Below, in pieces: positions 1-9,162 of a stretch of DNA of 64,000 nucleotides. The stretch covers positions 248,001 through 312,000 of the forward strand of contig JAVJSI010000007.1 in assembly GCA_040219515.1 (NCBI GenBank), in the 5' to 3' direction. The position numbers were made by a program, and so were the translations under genes. Every line of letters starts with the position of its first letter. The stretch's first letter is position 1. The notes beneath the pieces were generated by a model. The model did not search any database. It saw nothing but the letters and a program-made list of their open reading frames with translations, and had not been told where the DNA came from. This stretch comes from Acidimicrobiales bacterium. Its GTDB lineage: Bacteria > Actinomycetota > Acidimicrobiia > Acidimicrobiales > Aldehydirespiratoraceae.

Positions 1-608
1 CGCTTCTTCTGGTCGAACTCCGCCTCGGTGATCGCACCCTGACGCCGGAGCTGGTCGAGCTTGTCGATCTGCTCGGGGATCGACTCAGGCGACGCACCCC
101 CGGACGCGGCCTGACCCATGCGCTGGTACTTGCGCGCCTCGAGACCCTCGACCTGACGGTAGATCTCGTTCTGCACCAGGTTGGGCCTGCGGATGTCCGT
201 GAACGTCTGGCGGCCTCCCTCACCCGCCGATTCGATCCCCAGGTCCCCGGCGCGGATCAACCGTTCGAACACCGACTGGTTGAAGAACACGGTGTTGATG
301 CGGTCGAGCGGAATCTCCTTGCCCTGCTTCGATATCACGCCGGCCCGCGAGATGACCCGCTCGTTCGTGACCACGAAGTTGGTGGTCGTCCAGTTGAGGT
401 ACCGCAGCCCGAACCAGCCCAGCGACCCTAGGACCCAGATGCCGATGGGCGTCTTCAACCAGTCGGACCAGTCCCCGATGAGTGCTCCGACGCCGAAGAG
501 AACGGCGACGACAAGGAGGGCGCCGGCGGGGGCCAGGTACCACCAGTGCGGACGGAGGTCGAGGACGAGATCCTCGTCCTCGGTGAGGAGATGACGCGGG
601 AAGGGCAT
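1..608 (-). CDS. PH-domain (bPH2/DUF304) membrane protein with C-terminal SHOCT motif, 3' end cut by window
   Basis: Reading back from the ATG at 606-608, the frame stays open to base 1, so the C terminus lies outside the window (about 202 residues seen). Two hydrophobic segments lie near residues 24-45 (WWYLAPAGALLVVAVLFGVG) and 55-68. They are followed by a bacterial PH-like core with the usual TTNFVVTNERVISRAGVISK stretch and an EIPLDRINTV strand. The last visible part (IDKLDQLRRQGAITEAEFD) is a SHOCT motif, a short oligomerisation or C-terminal tag common in such proteins. The family is membrane-bound and of unclear role. It ends 13 bases from the next gene on the same strand (622-966), which probably precedes it in a transcript. 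Confidence 0.85.
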   Translation of the reverse strand, partial: MPFPRHLLTEDEDLVLDLRPHWWYLAPAGALLVVAVLFGVGALIGDWSDWLKTPIGIWVLGSLGWFGLRYLNWTTTNFVVTNERVISRAGVISKQGKEIPLDRINTVFFNQSVFERLIRAGDLGIESAGEGGRQTFTDIRRPNLVQNEIYRQVEGLEARKYQRMGQAASGGASPESIPEQIDKLDQLRRQGAITEAEFDQKK

Positions 609-621
609 GACGGGATCGTAG

Positions 622-966
622 CTATCCCCATCCCCAGGCGTGGAGGGACGCGTCGTCGATCCCGAAGTGGTGAGCGATCTCGTGCACCACGGTGACCGCG
701 ATCTCCTCGACGAGGTCGGCCTCGTCGACGCACATCTCGCACAGCGCGAGGCGGTAGAGCGAGATCACGTCGGGCATCACGAGTCCGCCGTAGTCGTTGC
801 GCTCCGTCAACGGAATCCCCTCGTACAAGCCGAGCAGGTCCTCGGTCGGGTGACGGTCCTCGGCGACGATCGCGACGTTCTCCATCAACCGCCCGAGCTC
901 CTCGGGGAGGGCGTCGAGTGCGTCCCCGACGAGCTGTTCGAATCGACGGGTACTCACGGGCTCCAC
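622..966 (-). CDS. Small zincin-like metallopeptidase family protein (DUF1025 type)
   Basis: A 114-residue protein with the zinc protease signature HEIAHHFGIDD near residue 95, that is HExxH followed by the downstream Asp typical of the small bacterial MPN/zincin family found in actinobacteria. The region before it (LYEGIPLTERNDYGG, LPDVISLYRLAL-like) matches the family pattern, with an acidic loop. No signal peptide or membrane segment is seen, so it is likely cytoplasmic. The physiological substrate is unknown for this family. The ATG at 964-966 is used; a GTG three codons further in is an alternative. It is divergent from the helicase gene at 1005, with only 38 bases between the starts, and upstream of the PH-domain gene. 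Confidence 0.8.
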   Translation of the reverse strand: MEPVSTRRFEQLVGDALDALPEELGRLMENVAIVAEDRHPTEDLLGLYEGIPLTERNDYGGLVMPDVISLYRLALCEMCVDEADLVEEIAVTVVHEIAHHFGIDDASLHAWGWG

Positions 967-1004
967 CCGGCAGACACTACCGATCGAGTCGCTAGGGTCG
1001 GCCC

Positions 1005-2933
1005 GTGCACGACGCCGACGCGCTCCTCGCTGGTCTCACCGACGAGCAGCGCGACGCGGTCCTGACTGCGGCCAACCCCTTGTGTATCATCGCCGGCGCC
1101 GGATCAGGGAAGACCCGGGTGCTGACGCGACGTATCGCCTGGCACGCCGGCGACGGGGGGATCGATCCCCGCCGGGTGCTCGCCCTCACCTTCACCCGCC
1201 GGGCCGCAGCCGAGCTCCGCGGCCGGACCCGCCGACTCGGACTACGCGAGGAGGTCGCCGCGGGCACGTTCCACGCTGCCGCCCTCGCCATACTGCGGCG
1301 CTTCTGGGACCACACGGGTCGGAGCCATCCGACGCTGCTCGAGCGCCGCATGACCCTCCTCGCCAAGGCTCACCCCCGAATCGATCGCGCCACCGTTGCC
1401 GATCTCGATGCCGAGATCGGCTGGGCCCGGGCCCGGCTCATCACCCCGGAGTCCTATGGGGAGGCGGCCGCGGCCGCCCGGCGTCGTCCACCTCGCAGTG
1501 CCGAGTTCGTCGCCCGCGCCTATGCCGGCTACCAGGACCAGAAACGCAAGCAGCGCCTGATCGACTTCGATGACGTGTTGGCACTGTGTCACGCGACGAT
1601 GCATCGCGAAACCGCGTTCGCCGACGCGCAACGCTGGCGGCACCGCCATCTGTTCGTCGACGAGTTCCAGGACGTGAACCCGCTCCAGTTCGCGGTTCTT
1701 CAGTCCCTTCGCGGGCCCGAGTCCACCCTCGTCGTCGTGGGCGATCCCGACCAGGCGATCTACGGATGGAACGGGGCCGAGCCCGACTTCCTCAACGACA
1801 TCGGCCAGCACCTTCCCGGCGTCGCTGTGGTCCATCTGCGCACGAATTTCCGATCGACACCAGAGGTGCTCGCGGCGGCGGGTCGGGTTCTCGGGAAGGA
1901 ACCCCAGCCGGCCGCGAGGTTCCGCGGCGACCCACCGACACTCACGGCGGTGGGTCCCGACGGGGAGCCGGCCGCGGTCGCGCTGGCCGTCCGCGCTCGA
2001 CATCGCCCCGGCGCGCGCTGGCGTCAGCAAGCCGTGTTGGCGCGAACCAATGCACAGCTCCCGGCCCTGCGAAACGCGCTCGAGGCCGCCGGGATCCCCA
2101 CCCGGAGCCGCGGCGAAGGCGCCCTCCTTCGTCGTCCCGAGATCATCGACCTCCTCGATCGCTGGCCGAGGACGGGCTCGTTGTCGGCCGCGCTGGCCGA
2201 TGAGCGTTCGACGGGCGACGACCATGGCCTCGACGCCGAACGTGCCGCCATGGTGGAGGCGTTCCTGCAGATCGCCACCGACCACCTGGCGCTCGAGCCC
2301 GGCGTGAGCGTCGACGATTTCGTCACGTCGCTTCGCTCCGACGACCGGATCGGCGTCGTCGGCGATGCCGTCGAGCTCGCCACCTTCCACGCGGCCAAGG
2401 GGCTCGAGTGGCCGATCGTGCATCTGGTCGGACTCGAGGACGGGCTCGTTCCCATCGCGTTCGCCCGGACCCGAGCCGCTCGCGACGAGGAACAACGTCT
2501 GCTCTACGTCGCCACGACCCGGGCCGAACGGGAACTCCACGTCACCTGGTGCACCCACCGCACCGTCGGCGACACACTGCTCGCCCGTCCCCCGTCCCCG
2601 TGGCTCGCCGCGTTCGCGGATCCCGACGAGGCTGCGCCCGCGGTCACCGCCCCCCGCGTGGACGAGCTACGCGCGCGGGTCGACAACACCCCCGACATCG
2701 ACCTCGTCGACAACACCACTGCACTGCTGGCGTCCTTGGAGGACTGGCGCGGACAGGCTGCCCGCGGGGCCAGGATCGCTCCCGCGGCCGTCCTGTCCGA
2801 CGACGCGATCCGCCGGATCGCCGAGAGTCGCCCCACCACGGTCGACGAGCTCGCGGCCATCCCCGGCGTGGGACCGGGAAAGGCCCGCCGGTTCGGCTCA
2901 CGACTGCTCGAACTCAGCGCCTCAGTCGACTGA
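1005..2933 (+). CDS. uvrD2: UvrD2-like superfamily 1 ATP-dependent DNA helicase with HRDC domain
   Basis: A 642-residue SF1A helicase. Motif I AGAGSGKT is at about residues 30-37, the Walker B/motif II segment reads LFVDEFQDVN, motif III is GDPDQAIYGWNGAEP, motif V is TFHAAKGLEW and motif VI is LLYVATTRAERELHVTW. After a linker of about 90 residues comes an HRDC-like helical domain (DDAIRRIAESRPTTVDELAAIPGVG...). A helicase core plus C-terminal HRDC is the UvrD2 arrangement of mycobacteria. Mycobacterial UvrD2 also carries a tetracysteine module between the core and HRDC, and no Cys pair is present in that linker here. The role is ATP-driven 3'-5' unwinding in repair or replication restart. 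Start is GTG at 1005. The 3' end overlaps the convergent exonuclease gene by 12 bases. Confidence 0.9.
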   Translation: MHDADALLAGLTDEQRDAVLTAANPLCIIAGAGSGKTRVLTRRIAWHAGDGGIDPRRVLALTFTRRAAAELRGRTRRLGLREEVAAGTFHAAALAILRRFWDHTGRSHPTLLERRMTLLAKAHPRIDRATVADLDAEIGWARARLITPESYGEAAAAARRRPPRSAEFVARAYAGYQDQKRKQRLIDFDDVLALCHATMHRETAFADAQRWRHRHLFVDEFQDVNPLQFAVLQSLRGPESTLVVVGDPDQAIYGWNGAEPDFLNDIGQHLPGVAVVHLRTNFRSTPEVLAAAGRVLGKEPQPAARFRGDPPTLTAVGPDGEPAAVALAVRARHRPGARWRQQAVLARTNAQLPALRNALEAAGIPTRSRGEGALLRRPEIIDLLDRWPRTGSLSAALADERSTGDDHGLDAERAAMVEAFLQIATDHLALEPGVSVDDFVTSLRSDDRIGVVGDAVELATFHAAKGLEWPIVHLVGLEDGLVPIAFARTRAARDEEQRLLYVATTRAERELHVTWCTHRTVGDTLLARPPSPWLAAFADPDEAAPAVTAPRVDELRARVDNTPDIDLVDNTTALLASLEDWRGQAARGARIAPAAVLSDDAIRRIAESRPTTVDELAAIPGVGPGKARRFGSRLLELSASVD

Positions 2934-3707
2934 ACCGTCGATCACGACCGGTGCATGGTCGCTCGGCGGGTCGTCCTTCGGACCCTTCCGCTCGTTGCGA
3001 TCCACGAGTGCGGTGTCGATCGTGTCGGCGACACTCCGACTGGCGAGCAGCAGATCGATGCGCATGCCCAGCTTCTTGTGGAAGTTGCCGCCGCGATAGT
3101 CCCACCAGGAGTAGAGCCCGGCATCGTCGTGGTGTTCGCGGAACACGTCCACCAACCCCCAGTCGACCAGCGCGGCGAGTTTCTCGCGTTCGGCCGGGCT
3201 GGTGTGGGTCTGATCGAGGAACTTCGCCGGGTCGTAGACGTCGCGATCCTCGGGGGCGATGTTGAAATCCCCGCACACGACGATGTCGTCGGTGGGCCGG
3301 CACTGGCCGTCGAGGTCACCTCGGAGCCGGTCGAGCCAGCGGAGTTTGTACTGATAGTGCTCGTGGTCGAGCGAGCGGCCGTTGGGCACGTAGCACGACG
3401 CCACCCGCACACCACCACAGGTCGCCCAGGCCAGACGGGCCTCCGGATCGGGTTCCTCGCCATCGCCGAACCCGGCCACCGGATCGTCGATGCCGACACG
3501 ACTCAGGATGGCGACACCGTTCCAGCGACCCTCGCCGTGGTGGAAGGAGTCGTATCCGAGGGCCTGGAAAGCCAGGGCCGGGAAGGCATCGTCGGCGAGC
3601 TTCGTCTCCTGCAGACACACGACGTCGGGCTCGAAGGTCTGGAGCCAGCGCTCGACGCGGGACAGCCGGGCATTGAGCGAGTTGACGTTCCACGTGACGA
3701 TCCGCAC
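2922..3707 (-). CDS. xth: Exodeoxyribonuclease III / AP endonuclease
   Basis: A 261-residue member of the endonuclease/exonuclease/phosphatase family. It opens with MRIVTWNVNSLNAR, followed by the metal-ligand Glu in CLQETK, the WNGVAIL strand, the catalytic CGDFNIAP and the terminal SDHAPVV His/Asp pair. Length and order of motifs match bacterial ExoIII, which cleaves at abasic sites and degrades one strand from 3' ends during base excision repair. ATG start at 3705-3707. The stop lies inside the last codons of the convergent helicase gene (12-base overlap), an unusually tight tail-to-tail pairing of two repair genes. Confidence 0.93.
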   Translation of the reverse strand: MRIVTWNVNSLNARLSRVERWLQTFEPDVVCLQETKLADDAFPALAFQALGYDSFHHGEGRWNGVAILSRVGIDDPVAGFGDGEEPDPEARLAWATCGGVRVASCYVPNGRSLDHEHYQYKLRWLDRLRGDLDGQCRPTDDIVVCGDFNIAPEDRDVYDPAKFLDQTHTSPAEREKLAALVDWGLVDVFREHHDDAGLYSWWDYRGGNFHKKLGMRIDLLLASRSVADTIDTALVDRNERKGPKDDPPSDHAPVVIDGSVD

Positions 3708-3803
3708 GGCGGCACCCTATCCGCACCGGGCGATCCGAATACACGGAAGGGCCTCCGGATCGGCTCCCCCTCACCGCCACGGAAACCGCCATAGACTCCA
3801 CCC

Positions 3804-6800
3804 GTGGCAACCACGGAAAACTCAGCTGATCTTGGCCCGAACGCCTGGCTCGTCGACGAGATGCGGGCCCAATGGGCCGCCGACCCGACCTCGGTCGACG
3901 CCGAATGGCGCACCGCATTCGAGCACGACGGCCCCCACGCGACCCCCGAGGCCCCGCCGGTGGTCGAGCCCATCGAGGTCGGCTCGAGCGAGGTGAACCG
4001 GGCGACCGTGGCGTCCACCGCTGGGTGGAACACCACGCCGGCGGCAGCCCCGCCGACGCCGACGCCCGCGCCCGCACCCGCTGCCTCCGCAGCACCCGCA
4101 CCCGCGGCCTCCGCACCCGAGCCCGCGACTCCGGAAGCCGATGCCCCACCGACCCACACCGAGCACAGCGAGGCCATCCGCGGCGCGGGGGCGCGCATCG
4201 TCACGAACATGGAGGCATCGCTCGACGTCCCGACCGCCACGAGCTTCCGTCAGGTCCCGGCCAAGCTCCTCGAGATCAACCGCAAGGTGATCAACGGCCA
4301 CCTGGCGAGAAAGCAGACCGGCAAGATCAGCTTCACCCACCTCATCGGCTACGCGGTCGTGCGAGCGATCGCCGACGAGATGCCGGCGATGAACAACACC
4401 TACGAGGCCGACCACGACGGCAAGCCCCGTGTCGTTCGCAATCCCCACATCGGACTCGGCATCGCGGTCGATCTCCAGAAGTCCGACGGCTCGCGAACGC
4501 TCATGGTGCCGTGCATCCGCAACGCCGACACGCTGGATTTCCGTGACTTCGTCGACGACTACGAGGCACTGATCGCCAAGGTGCGCGACGGCAAGCTCTC
4601 GCCCGACGACTTCGCCGGCACCACGGTGAGCCTGACCAATCCGGGCACGATCGGCACCCTCCAGTCCGTTCCCCGACTGATGCCCGGCCAGGCGCTCATC
4701 GTCGGCGTGGGATCGATCGCGTTCCCGACCGAGTTCGAGGCCGCCGACCCTGCGAAGCTGGCCGACCTCGGCGTGTCGAAGGTCATCACCCTCACCTCCA
4801 CCTACGACCACCGTGTCATCCAGGGCGCCGAGTCGGGCATGTTCCTGAAGAAGGTCCACGAGCTCCTGCTCGGCGAGGACGACTTCTACGTCGACATCTT
4901 CCGGGCGCTCGACGTGCCCTACGAGGCCGTCAAGTGGCGCCGCGACATCAACCCGGTCGACCGAGACCACGCCCTGCTCGAGAAGCAGGCCAAGGTCAAC
5001 CAGCTCATCAACATGCATCGCGTGCGCGGCCACCTGATCGCCGATCTCGATCCTCTGCAGGTGAAAGAACCGAAGATGCACGCCGAGCTCGACCCGGCCA
5101 CCTACGGACTCACGATCTGGGACCTCGACCGGGAGTTCCTCACCGGCACCGACACCGGCATCTACGCCCAGGTCGGCGGCATCGCCCGCATGCCGCTCGG
5201 CGACCTCCTCGGCGTGTTGCGCGACGCGTACTGCCGCACCATCGGCGTCGAATACATGCACATCCAGGACCCCGTCGAGAAGCGCTGGATGCAGGAACAG
5301 CTCGAGGGTGCCGATCGAACGATCGACGCCGACGAGCAGCGCCATGTGCTGTCCCGACTCAACGCCGCCGAGGCACTCGAGACGTTCCTCGGCACCAAGT
5401 ACGTGGGCCAGAAACGGTTCGGCATCGAAGGTGCCGAGAGCACGATCCCGCTGGTCGATGCAGTGATCGGCGCGGCCGCCGATGCGGGCATGGCCGACGT
5501 GGTGATGGGCATGGCCCACCGCGGCCGTCTCAACCTCCTCGTCAACATCGTGGGCAAGTCCTACGGCGAACTCTTCAACGAGTTCGAAGGCGGCTCCATC
5601 GCGGCGATGACCCAGGGATCGGGCGACGTGAAGTACCACCTCGGCCAGACCGGCGTGTTCGAGAGCCGCAACGGCAACACCATCCCGGTCGAGCTGGCTG
5701 CCAATCCGTCGCACCTCGAGGCCGTCGACCCCGTGGTCGTCGGCATGGTGCGGGCGAAGATGGACCTGATCGACGTCGACAGTGGCTACGACGCCTACCC
5801 CGTGCTGCCGCTGCTCATCCATGGCGACGCAGCCTTCGCCGGCCAGGGCGTGGTGGCCGAGACGCTGAACCTGTCGCAGATCCACGGCTACCGCGTCGGC
5901 GGCTCCGTCCACGTCATCATCAACAACCAGCTCGGGTTCACCACGACCCCCGAGGTCGCCCGGTCGACCGAGTACTCGACCGACGTCGCGAAGATGATCC
6001 AGGCGCCGATCTTCCACGTGAACGGTGACGACCCCGAGGCCTGTGTCCGCGTTGCCCGCTTGGCGTTCGCGTACCGACAGCGGTTCAACAAGGACGTCGT
6101 GATCGACATGATCTGCTACCGACGTCACGGCCACAACGAGGGCGACGACCCGAGCTACACCCTGCCCGAGATGTACCGCCGCATCGACGCCCGTCCGTCG
6201 GTGCGGGCGCAATACACCACGTCGCTCGTCAAACGCGGCGACCTCACCCCCGAAGAGGAGGAGGACGCCCTCGCCGACTTCAAGATGCGACTGCAGGAGG
6301 CGCTCGACGAGACCCGTGAGGTCGAGAAGGACCCGGATGCGCGGGCCATGCCGCCGGTGGAGCCGATCGGCGTGCTCCCTCACCTGCGCACCGCGATCGA
6401 CCGCGCTGCCCTCGACCGGATCTACGACGCACTGTCGTCCACTCCGGGCGGCTTCACCGTCCATCCCAAGCTCGCCCAACAGTTCGCCAAGCGCGACGAG
6501 ATGTTCGCCGACGGCGAGGTCGACTGGGCGCTCGGAGAGGCCATGGCCATGGGTTCGTTGCTCCTCGAGGGCACGTCGATCAGGCTCGCCGGCCAGGACT
6601 CGCGGCGAGGCACCTTCAGCCATCGTCACTCCACACTCGTCGACTTCGAGACCAACGCCGACTTCGTGCCGCTCGCCACATTGGCCACCGGCGACACCAA
6701 TCTGTGGATCTACGACTCGCTGCTCAGCGAGTACGCGGCGCTCGGGTTCGAATACGGCTACTCGATCGCCAACCCCGAGGCGCTGGTCATCTGGGAGGCC

Positions 6801-7550
6801 CAGTTCGGCGACTTCGCCAACGGTGCCCAGATCATCATCGACCAGTTCCTGGTGGCGGCGAAGGACAAGTGGGATCAGGACTCGGGGCTCGTGCTGCTGC
6901 TCCCCCATGGCTACGAGGGCCAGGGACCGGAGCACTCGTCGGCCCGCATCGAGCGATTCCTCCTGCTCGCCGCCGAGGACAACATGCAGATCTGCAACGC
7001 CACCACCGCGGCACAGTTCTTCCACCTGCTGCGCCGCCAGAAGCTCCAGGACAAGCAGAGCCCGCTCGTCGTCTTCACCCCGAAGTCGTTGCTGCGGGCG
7101 AAGCAGTCCCGCTCACCGGTGACCGATCTCCTGTCGGGCACCTTCGAGGAGCTGCTCCGCGACACGACGATCGACGATCCTGCGGCCGTGCGCCGGGTCG
7201 TGCTCTGTTCCGGCAAGGTCGCCGTCGACGCCGAGGCCGAGCGCGACCGCCTCGGTTCCCCTGTGGCCATCGCCCGCGTCGAACAGCTCTACCCGTGGCC
7301 CTTCGACGCCGTGGCGGCGGAGCTCGCTCGCTACCCGAATGCCGACGAGATCGTCTGGCTACAGGAGGAGCCCGAGAACATGGGACCGTGGAACGCCATC
7401 AAGGGGCGGCTCTACGAACGCCACGAGGAGACCCACCGGATCCGGCGGGCGAGCCGGTTCGAGTCGGGCAGCCCGGCCTGCGGCAGCGCCAAGGTGCACG
7501 CCCAGGAACAGGCCGAGCTCCTGGCCAAGGCGCTCACCTTCGACGACTGA
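3804..7550 (+). CDS. kgd: Multifunctional 2-oxoglutarate decarboxylase / dehydrogenase E1 fused to E2-like acyltransferase domain
   Basis: A 1248-residue actinobacterial Kgd. Residues 1-40 carry the E1 N-terminal helix (GPNAWLVDEMRAQWAADPT), then an Ala/Pro-rich linker to about residue 115. An E2-type acyltransferase domain follows (TSFRQVPAKLLEINRKVING to YDHRVIQGAESG at about 330), and then the full thiamine-diphosphate E1 (HRVRGHLIADLDPL at about 405, VMGMAHRGRLNLLVN, GDAAFAGQGVV, GHNEGDDPSYT, SARIERFL). The linker replaces the lipoyl domain of ordinary E2, so the protein must work with a separate E2/E3 for the TCA cycle step. GTG start at 3804. The gene stands alone, flanked by convergent and divergent neighbours. 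Confidence 0.96.
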   Translation: MATTENSADLGPNAWLVDEMRAQWAADPTSVDAEWRTAFEHDGPHATPEAPPVVEPIEVGSSEVNRATVASTAGWNTTPAAAPPTPTPAPAPAASAAPAPAASAPEPATPEADAPPTHTEHSEAIRGAGARIVTNMEASLDVPTATSFRQVPAKLLEINRKVINGHLARKQTGKISFTHLIGYAVVRAIADEMPAMNNTYEADHDGKPRVVRNPHIGLGIAVDLQKSDGSRTLMVPCIRNADTLDFRDFVDDYEALIAKVRDGKLSPDDFAGTTVSLTNPGTIGTLQSVPRLMPGQALIVGVGSIAFPTEFEAADPAKLADLGVSKVITLTSTYDHRVIQGAESGMFLKKVHELLLGEDDFYVDIFRALDVPYEAVKWRRDINPVDRDHALLEKQAKVNQLINMHRVRGHLIADLDPLQVKEPKMHAELDPATYGLTIWDLDREFLTGTDTGIYAQVGGIARMPLGDLLGVLRDAYCRTIGVEYMHIQDPVEKRWMQEQLEGADRTIDADEQRHVLSRLNAAEALETFLGTKYVGQKRFGIEGAESTIPLVDAVIGAAADAGMADVVMGMAHRGRLNLLVNIVGKSYGELFNEFEGGSIAAMTQGSGDVKYHLGQTGVFESRNGNTIPVELAANPSHLEAVDPVVVGMVRAKMDLIDVDSGYDAYPVLPLLIHGDAAFAGQGVVAETLNLSQIHGYRVGGSVHVIINNQLGFTTTPEVARSTEYSTDVAKMIQAPIFHVNGDDPEACVRVARLAFAYRQRFNKDVVIDMICYRRHGHNEGDDPSYTLPEMYRRIDARPSVRAQYTTSLVKRGDLTPEEEEDALADFKMRLQEALDETREVEKDPDARAMPPVEPIGVLPHLRTAIDRAALDRIYDALSSTPGGFTVHPKLAQQFAKRDEMFADGEVDWALGEAMAMGSLLLEGTSIRLAGQDSRRGTFSHRHSTLVDFETNADFVPLATLATGDTNLWIYDSLLSEYAALGFEYGYSIANPEALVIWEAQFGDFANGAQIIIDQFLVAAKDKWDQDSGLVLLLPHGYEGQGPEHSSARIERFLLLAAEDNMQICNATTAAQFFHLLRRQKLQDKQSPLVVFTPKSLLRAKQSRSPVTDLLSGTFEELLRDTTIDDPAAVRRVVLCSGKVAVDAEAERDRLGSPVAIARVEQLYPWPFDAVAAELARYPNADEIVWLQEEPENMGPWNAIKGRLYERHEETHRIRRASRFESGSPACGSAKVHAQEQAELLAKALTFDD

Positions 7551-7565
7551 GCGGCGGTCCCGGCG

Positions 7566-8285
7566 CTACACCACGACCAGCGTCGCGCCGAGAGCGAGGG
7601 TCCAGCTGACGAGCGACCCGATCAGCACGTACTCGGTCACGGCGTGGATGTCGACGTCGTCGTGGGCGCGCAGTTCGGGGTAGCGCAGGAGTGACTTGGC
7701 GGTGACCACGAGCGCGGCGGTCGTCGGCTGGCCGGCGAGGACGAAGCCGAGGATCAGCAGACGTTCGAGCGAGCCGATCACGCGTCCACCGCGGATTCGG
7801 GTGGTGGGCGCCTCACCGTCGATCACGACCTCGAGCACGATGCGAACGACGGCATTGGCGGTGGAGATGAGCACCACGCCGAGCGCCAGCACCAACAGGA
7901 CCGTCACCGGGCCCTCGCGCTGGATCAGATGAATCCGCGACTCGTCGAGGAAGCTGCGCCACACGCTGTCGGCGCCGTCCTCGAGATGAACGGTGGAGAC
8001 CATGACCGCAGCCACGACGCCGGCACCGATGGTGCCCAGCTGGATCATGGCGTCGCTGAAGCCGACCCGCACGAGCTGCCACGCTGCCGACACGATGATG
8101 GCAATGACGGCGGTGGCCATCGCATCGCCACCCGCCGCGCCGACGAGAAGCGTGCCCGTGATCGCGGTGGCGATGCTGAATCCGGTCGCGATCACAGCCC
8201 GCCGTCGACTGACCGGCATCCCGGCGAGTCCATGGGTGAGGTCGCCCACACCGACGGACAGGAGAACGATTGCCAGCGCGGTCAT
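7566..8285 (-). CDS. Multi-span membrane protein downstream of satD, function unknown
   Basis: A 239-residue, strongly hydrophobic protein with about six predicted membrane spans (for example the N-terminal LAIVLLSVGVG, AVIAIIVSAAWQLV, VTVLLVLALGVVLI and a C-terminal LVSWTLALGATLVVV). I do not recognise a family. Before the last spans is a polar segment ELRAHDDVDIHAVTEYVLIG with several charged residues and a His. It starts 13 bases after the satD stop on the same strand, so the two are almost surely one operon. In other bacteria satD also tends to neighbour an integral membrane protein, which makes the pairing more meaningful than the sequence alone. Confidence 0.75.
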   Translation of the reverse strand: MTALAIVLLSVGVGDLTHGLAGMPVSRRRAVIATGFSIATAITGTLLVGAAGGDAMATAVIAIIVSAAWQLVRVGFSDAMIQLGTIGAGVVAAVMVSTVHLEDGADSVWRSFLDESRIHLIQREGPVTVLLVLALGVVLISTANAVVRIVLEVVIDGEAPTTRIRGGRVIGSLERLLILGFVLAGQPTTAALVVTAKSLLRYPELRAHDDVDIHAVTEYVLIGSLVSWTLALGATLVVV

Positions 8286-8298
8286 GACGCAGTGTCGC

Positions 8299-9057
8299 TC
8301 ATGGACCGGTGCCGATCACGCGCAGCGCCGCCACGAGCTCTCGCAGGTGGTTGCGTCCGCGCCGCTGGGAGACGGCGCTCGGGCCGAGGTCGAGTTCGGC
8401 GGCGAGCTCCTCGTTGGACCGGCCGTGGAGATCGCCGAGCACGATACGCGCTTCGGTGGGATCGACCGTGGCCAGGGCCCGGTCGAGCAGCGCGAGATGA
8501 CTTCGTAACACCACAGCGGCGTCGATCGAGAACGGGGCGGGCGGTGGCAGCGGGTCGGCGCTCGACCGACTGCCGGGTCGCGTCCCGGTGTTCGGCGTCG
8601 GTGTGTTCGGCGTCGGTGTGTCGGCGAACCCGATCCCGAGTCGGGCGGCGTAGCCCGAACGGGCGGTGGACGAGGCCACGTCGTCGAGGGCGGCGCGAGC
8701 GGCCCACCACGCCGGCCCGTCCTGGCCGAAGGGAGTCCGATCGGGGTCGTGCATCACGATGTCGCCCCACCCGATCCCCGCCCTGATCTCGACGACGCCG
8801 GTGAGCTCGAGTCGGAGTTCGGCTGCGCCCCGGATCGCCAGGAGGGCGTCGGCGTAGGTCGCCTGGAGCTCGTCGCCCACCGTGGCCGTCAACGGGTCGA
8901 GGGCGATGATGTGCCGGTTGACCTCGGCCGCCGCGGCGGCCACGATCGCTTGCAGCTGCGCCCGATCGCCGTGGCGGCGCGAGTCCACGATGTCGATCAG
9001 AACGGCGGCATAGCCCGGCCCCACGCCGGGAACCGTGCACTCGTGGATGGCGGCCAT
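8299..9057 (-). CDS. SatD family protein with C-terminal helix-turn-helix
   Basis: A 252-residue protein. The N-terminal half has the SatD pattern: AAVLIDIVDSRRHGDRAQLQ near residue 20, then TATVGDELQATYADALLAI, IRAGIGWGDI and GPAWWAARAALDDV. After a low-complexity linker, in which a 15-base repeat has produced the peptide TPTPNTPTPNTG, the C terminus holds a clear helix-turn-helix (DLHGRSNEELAAELDLG then AVSQRRGRN), like sigma region 4 or LuxR-type DNA-binding helices. SatD was named in Streptococcus mutans (secretion and acid tolerance); its biochemical role is unknown. The HTH suggests it may bind DNA, with the operator array just upstream as an obvious candidate (inference). Confidence 0.8.
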   Translation of the reverse strand: MAAIHECTVPGVGPGYAAVLIDIVDSRRHGDRAQLQAIVAAAAAEVNRHIIALDPLTATVGDELQATYADALLAIRGAAELRLELTGVVEIRAGIGWGDIVMHDPDRTPFGQDGPAWWAARAALDDVASSTARSGYAARLGIGFADTPTPNTPTPNTGTRPGSRSSADPLPPPAPFSIDAAVVLRSHLALLDRALATVDPTEARIVLGDLHGRSNEELAAELDLGPSAVSQRRGRNHLRELVAALRVIGTGP

Positions 9058-9070
9058 GGACTGATACTAG

Positions 9071-9141
9071 TGACGAAATTCGTCATTGCAAGCTTAAATG
9101 ACGAATAGAGTCATCTATGGTCCTGATGACGGATGCCGTCA
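9071..9141. promoter_or_regulatory. Three 15-bp TGAC-N7-GTCA palindromes with exact 28-bp period upstream of satD
   Basis: Sites lie at 9071-9085 (TGACGAAATTCGTCA), 9099-9113 (TGACGAATAGAGTCA) and 9127-9141 (TGACGGATGCCGTCA). Start-to-start spacing is 28 bp in both intervals. Site 1 has perfect 7-bp arms around one base. The block fills the gap between the end of the HAD gene (9163) and the satD start (9057), and site 1 is only 13 bases from the ATG, so binding there should block satD transcription or translation. This looks like a multi-site operator; the binding protein is not identified. Confidence 0.7.
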
Positions 9142-9162
9142 CCAACTCAGCGCGAGCACCCC

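Noticed and set aside
3822-7025. Very long open frame (over 1000 codons) on the minus strand opposite kgd
   Set aside because: High-GC codon bias keeps antisense frames open. The plus strand is an unbroken, recognisable Kgd and the antisense product has no family-like motif.
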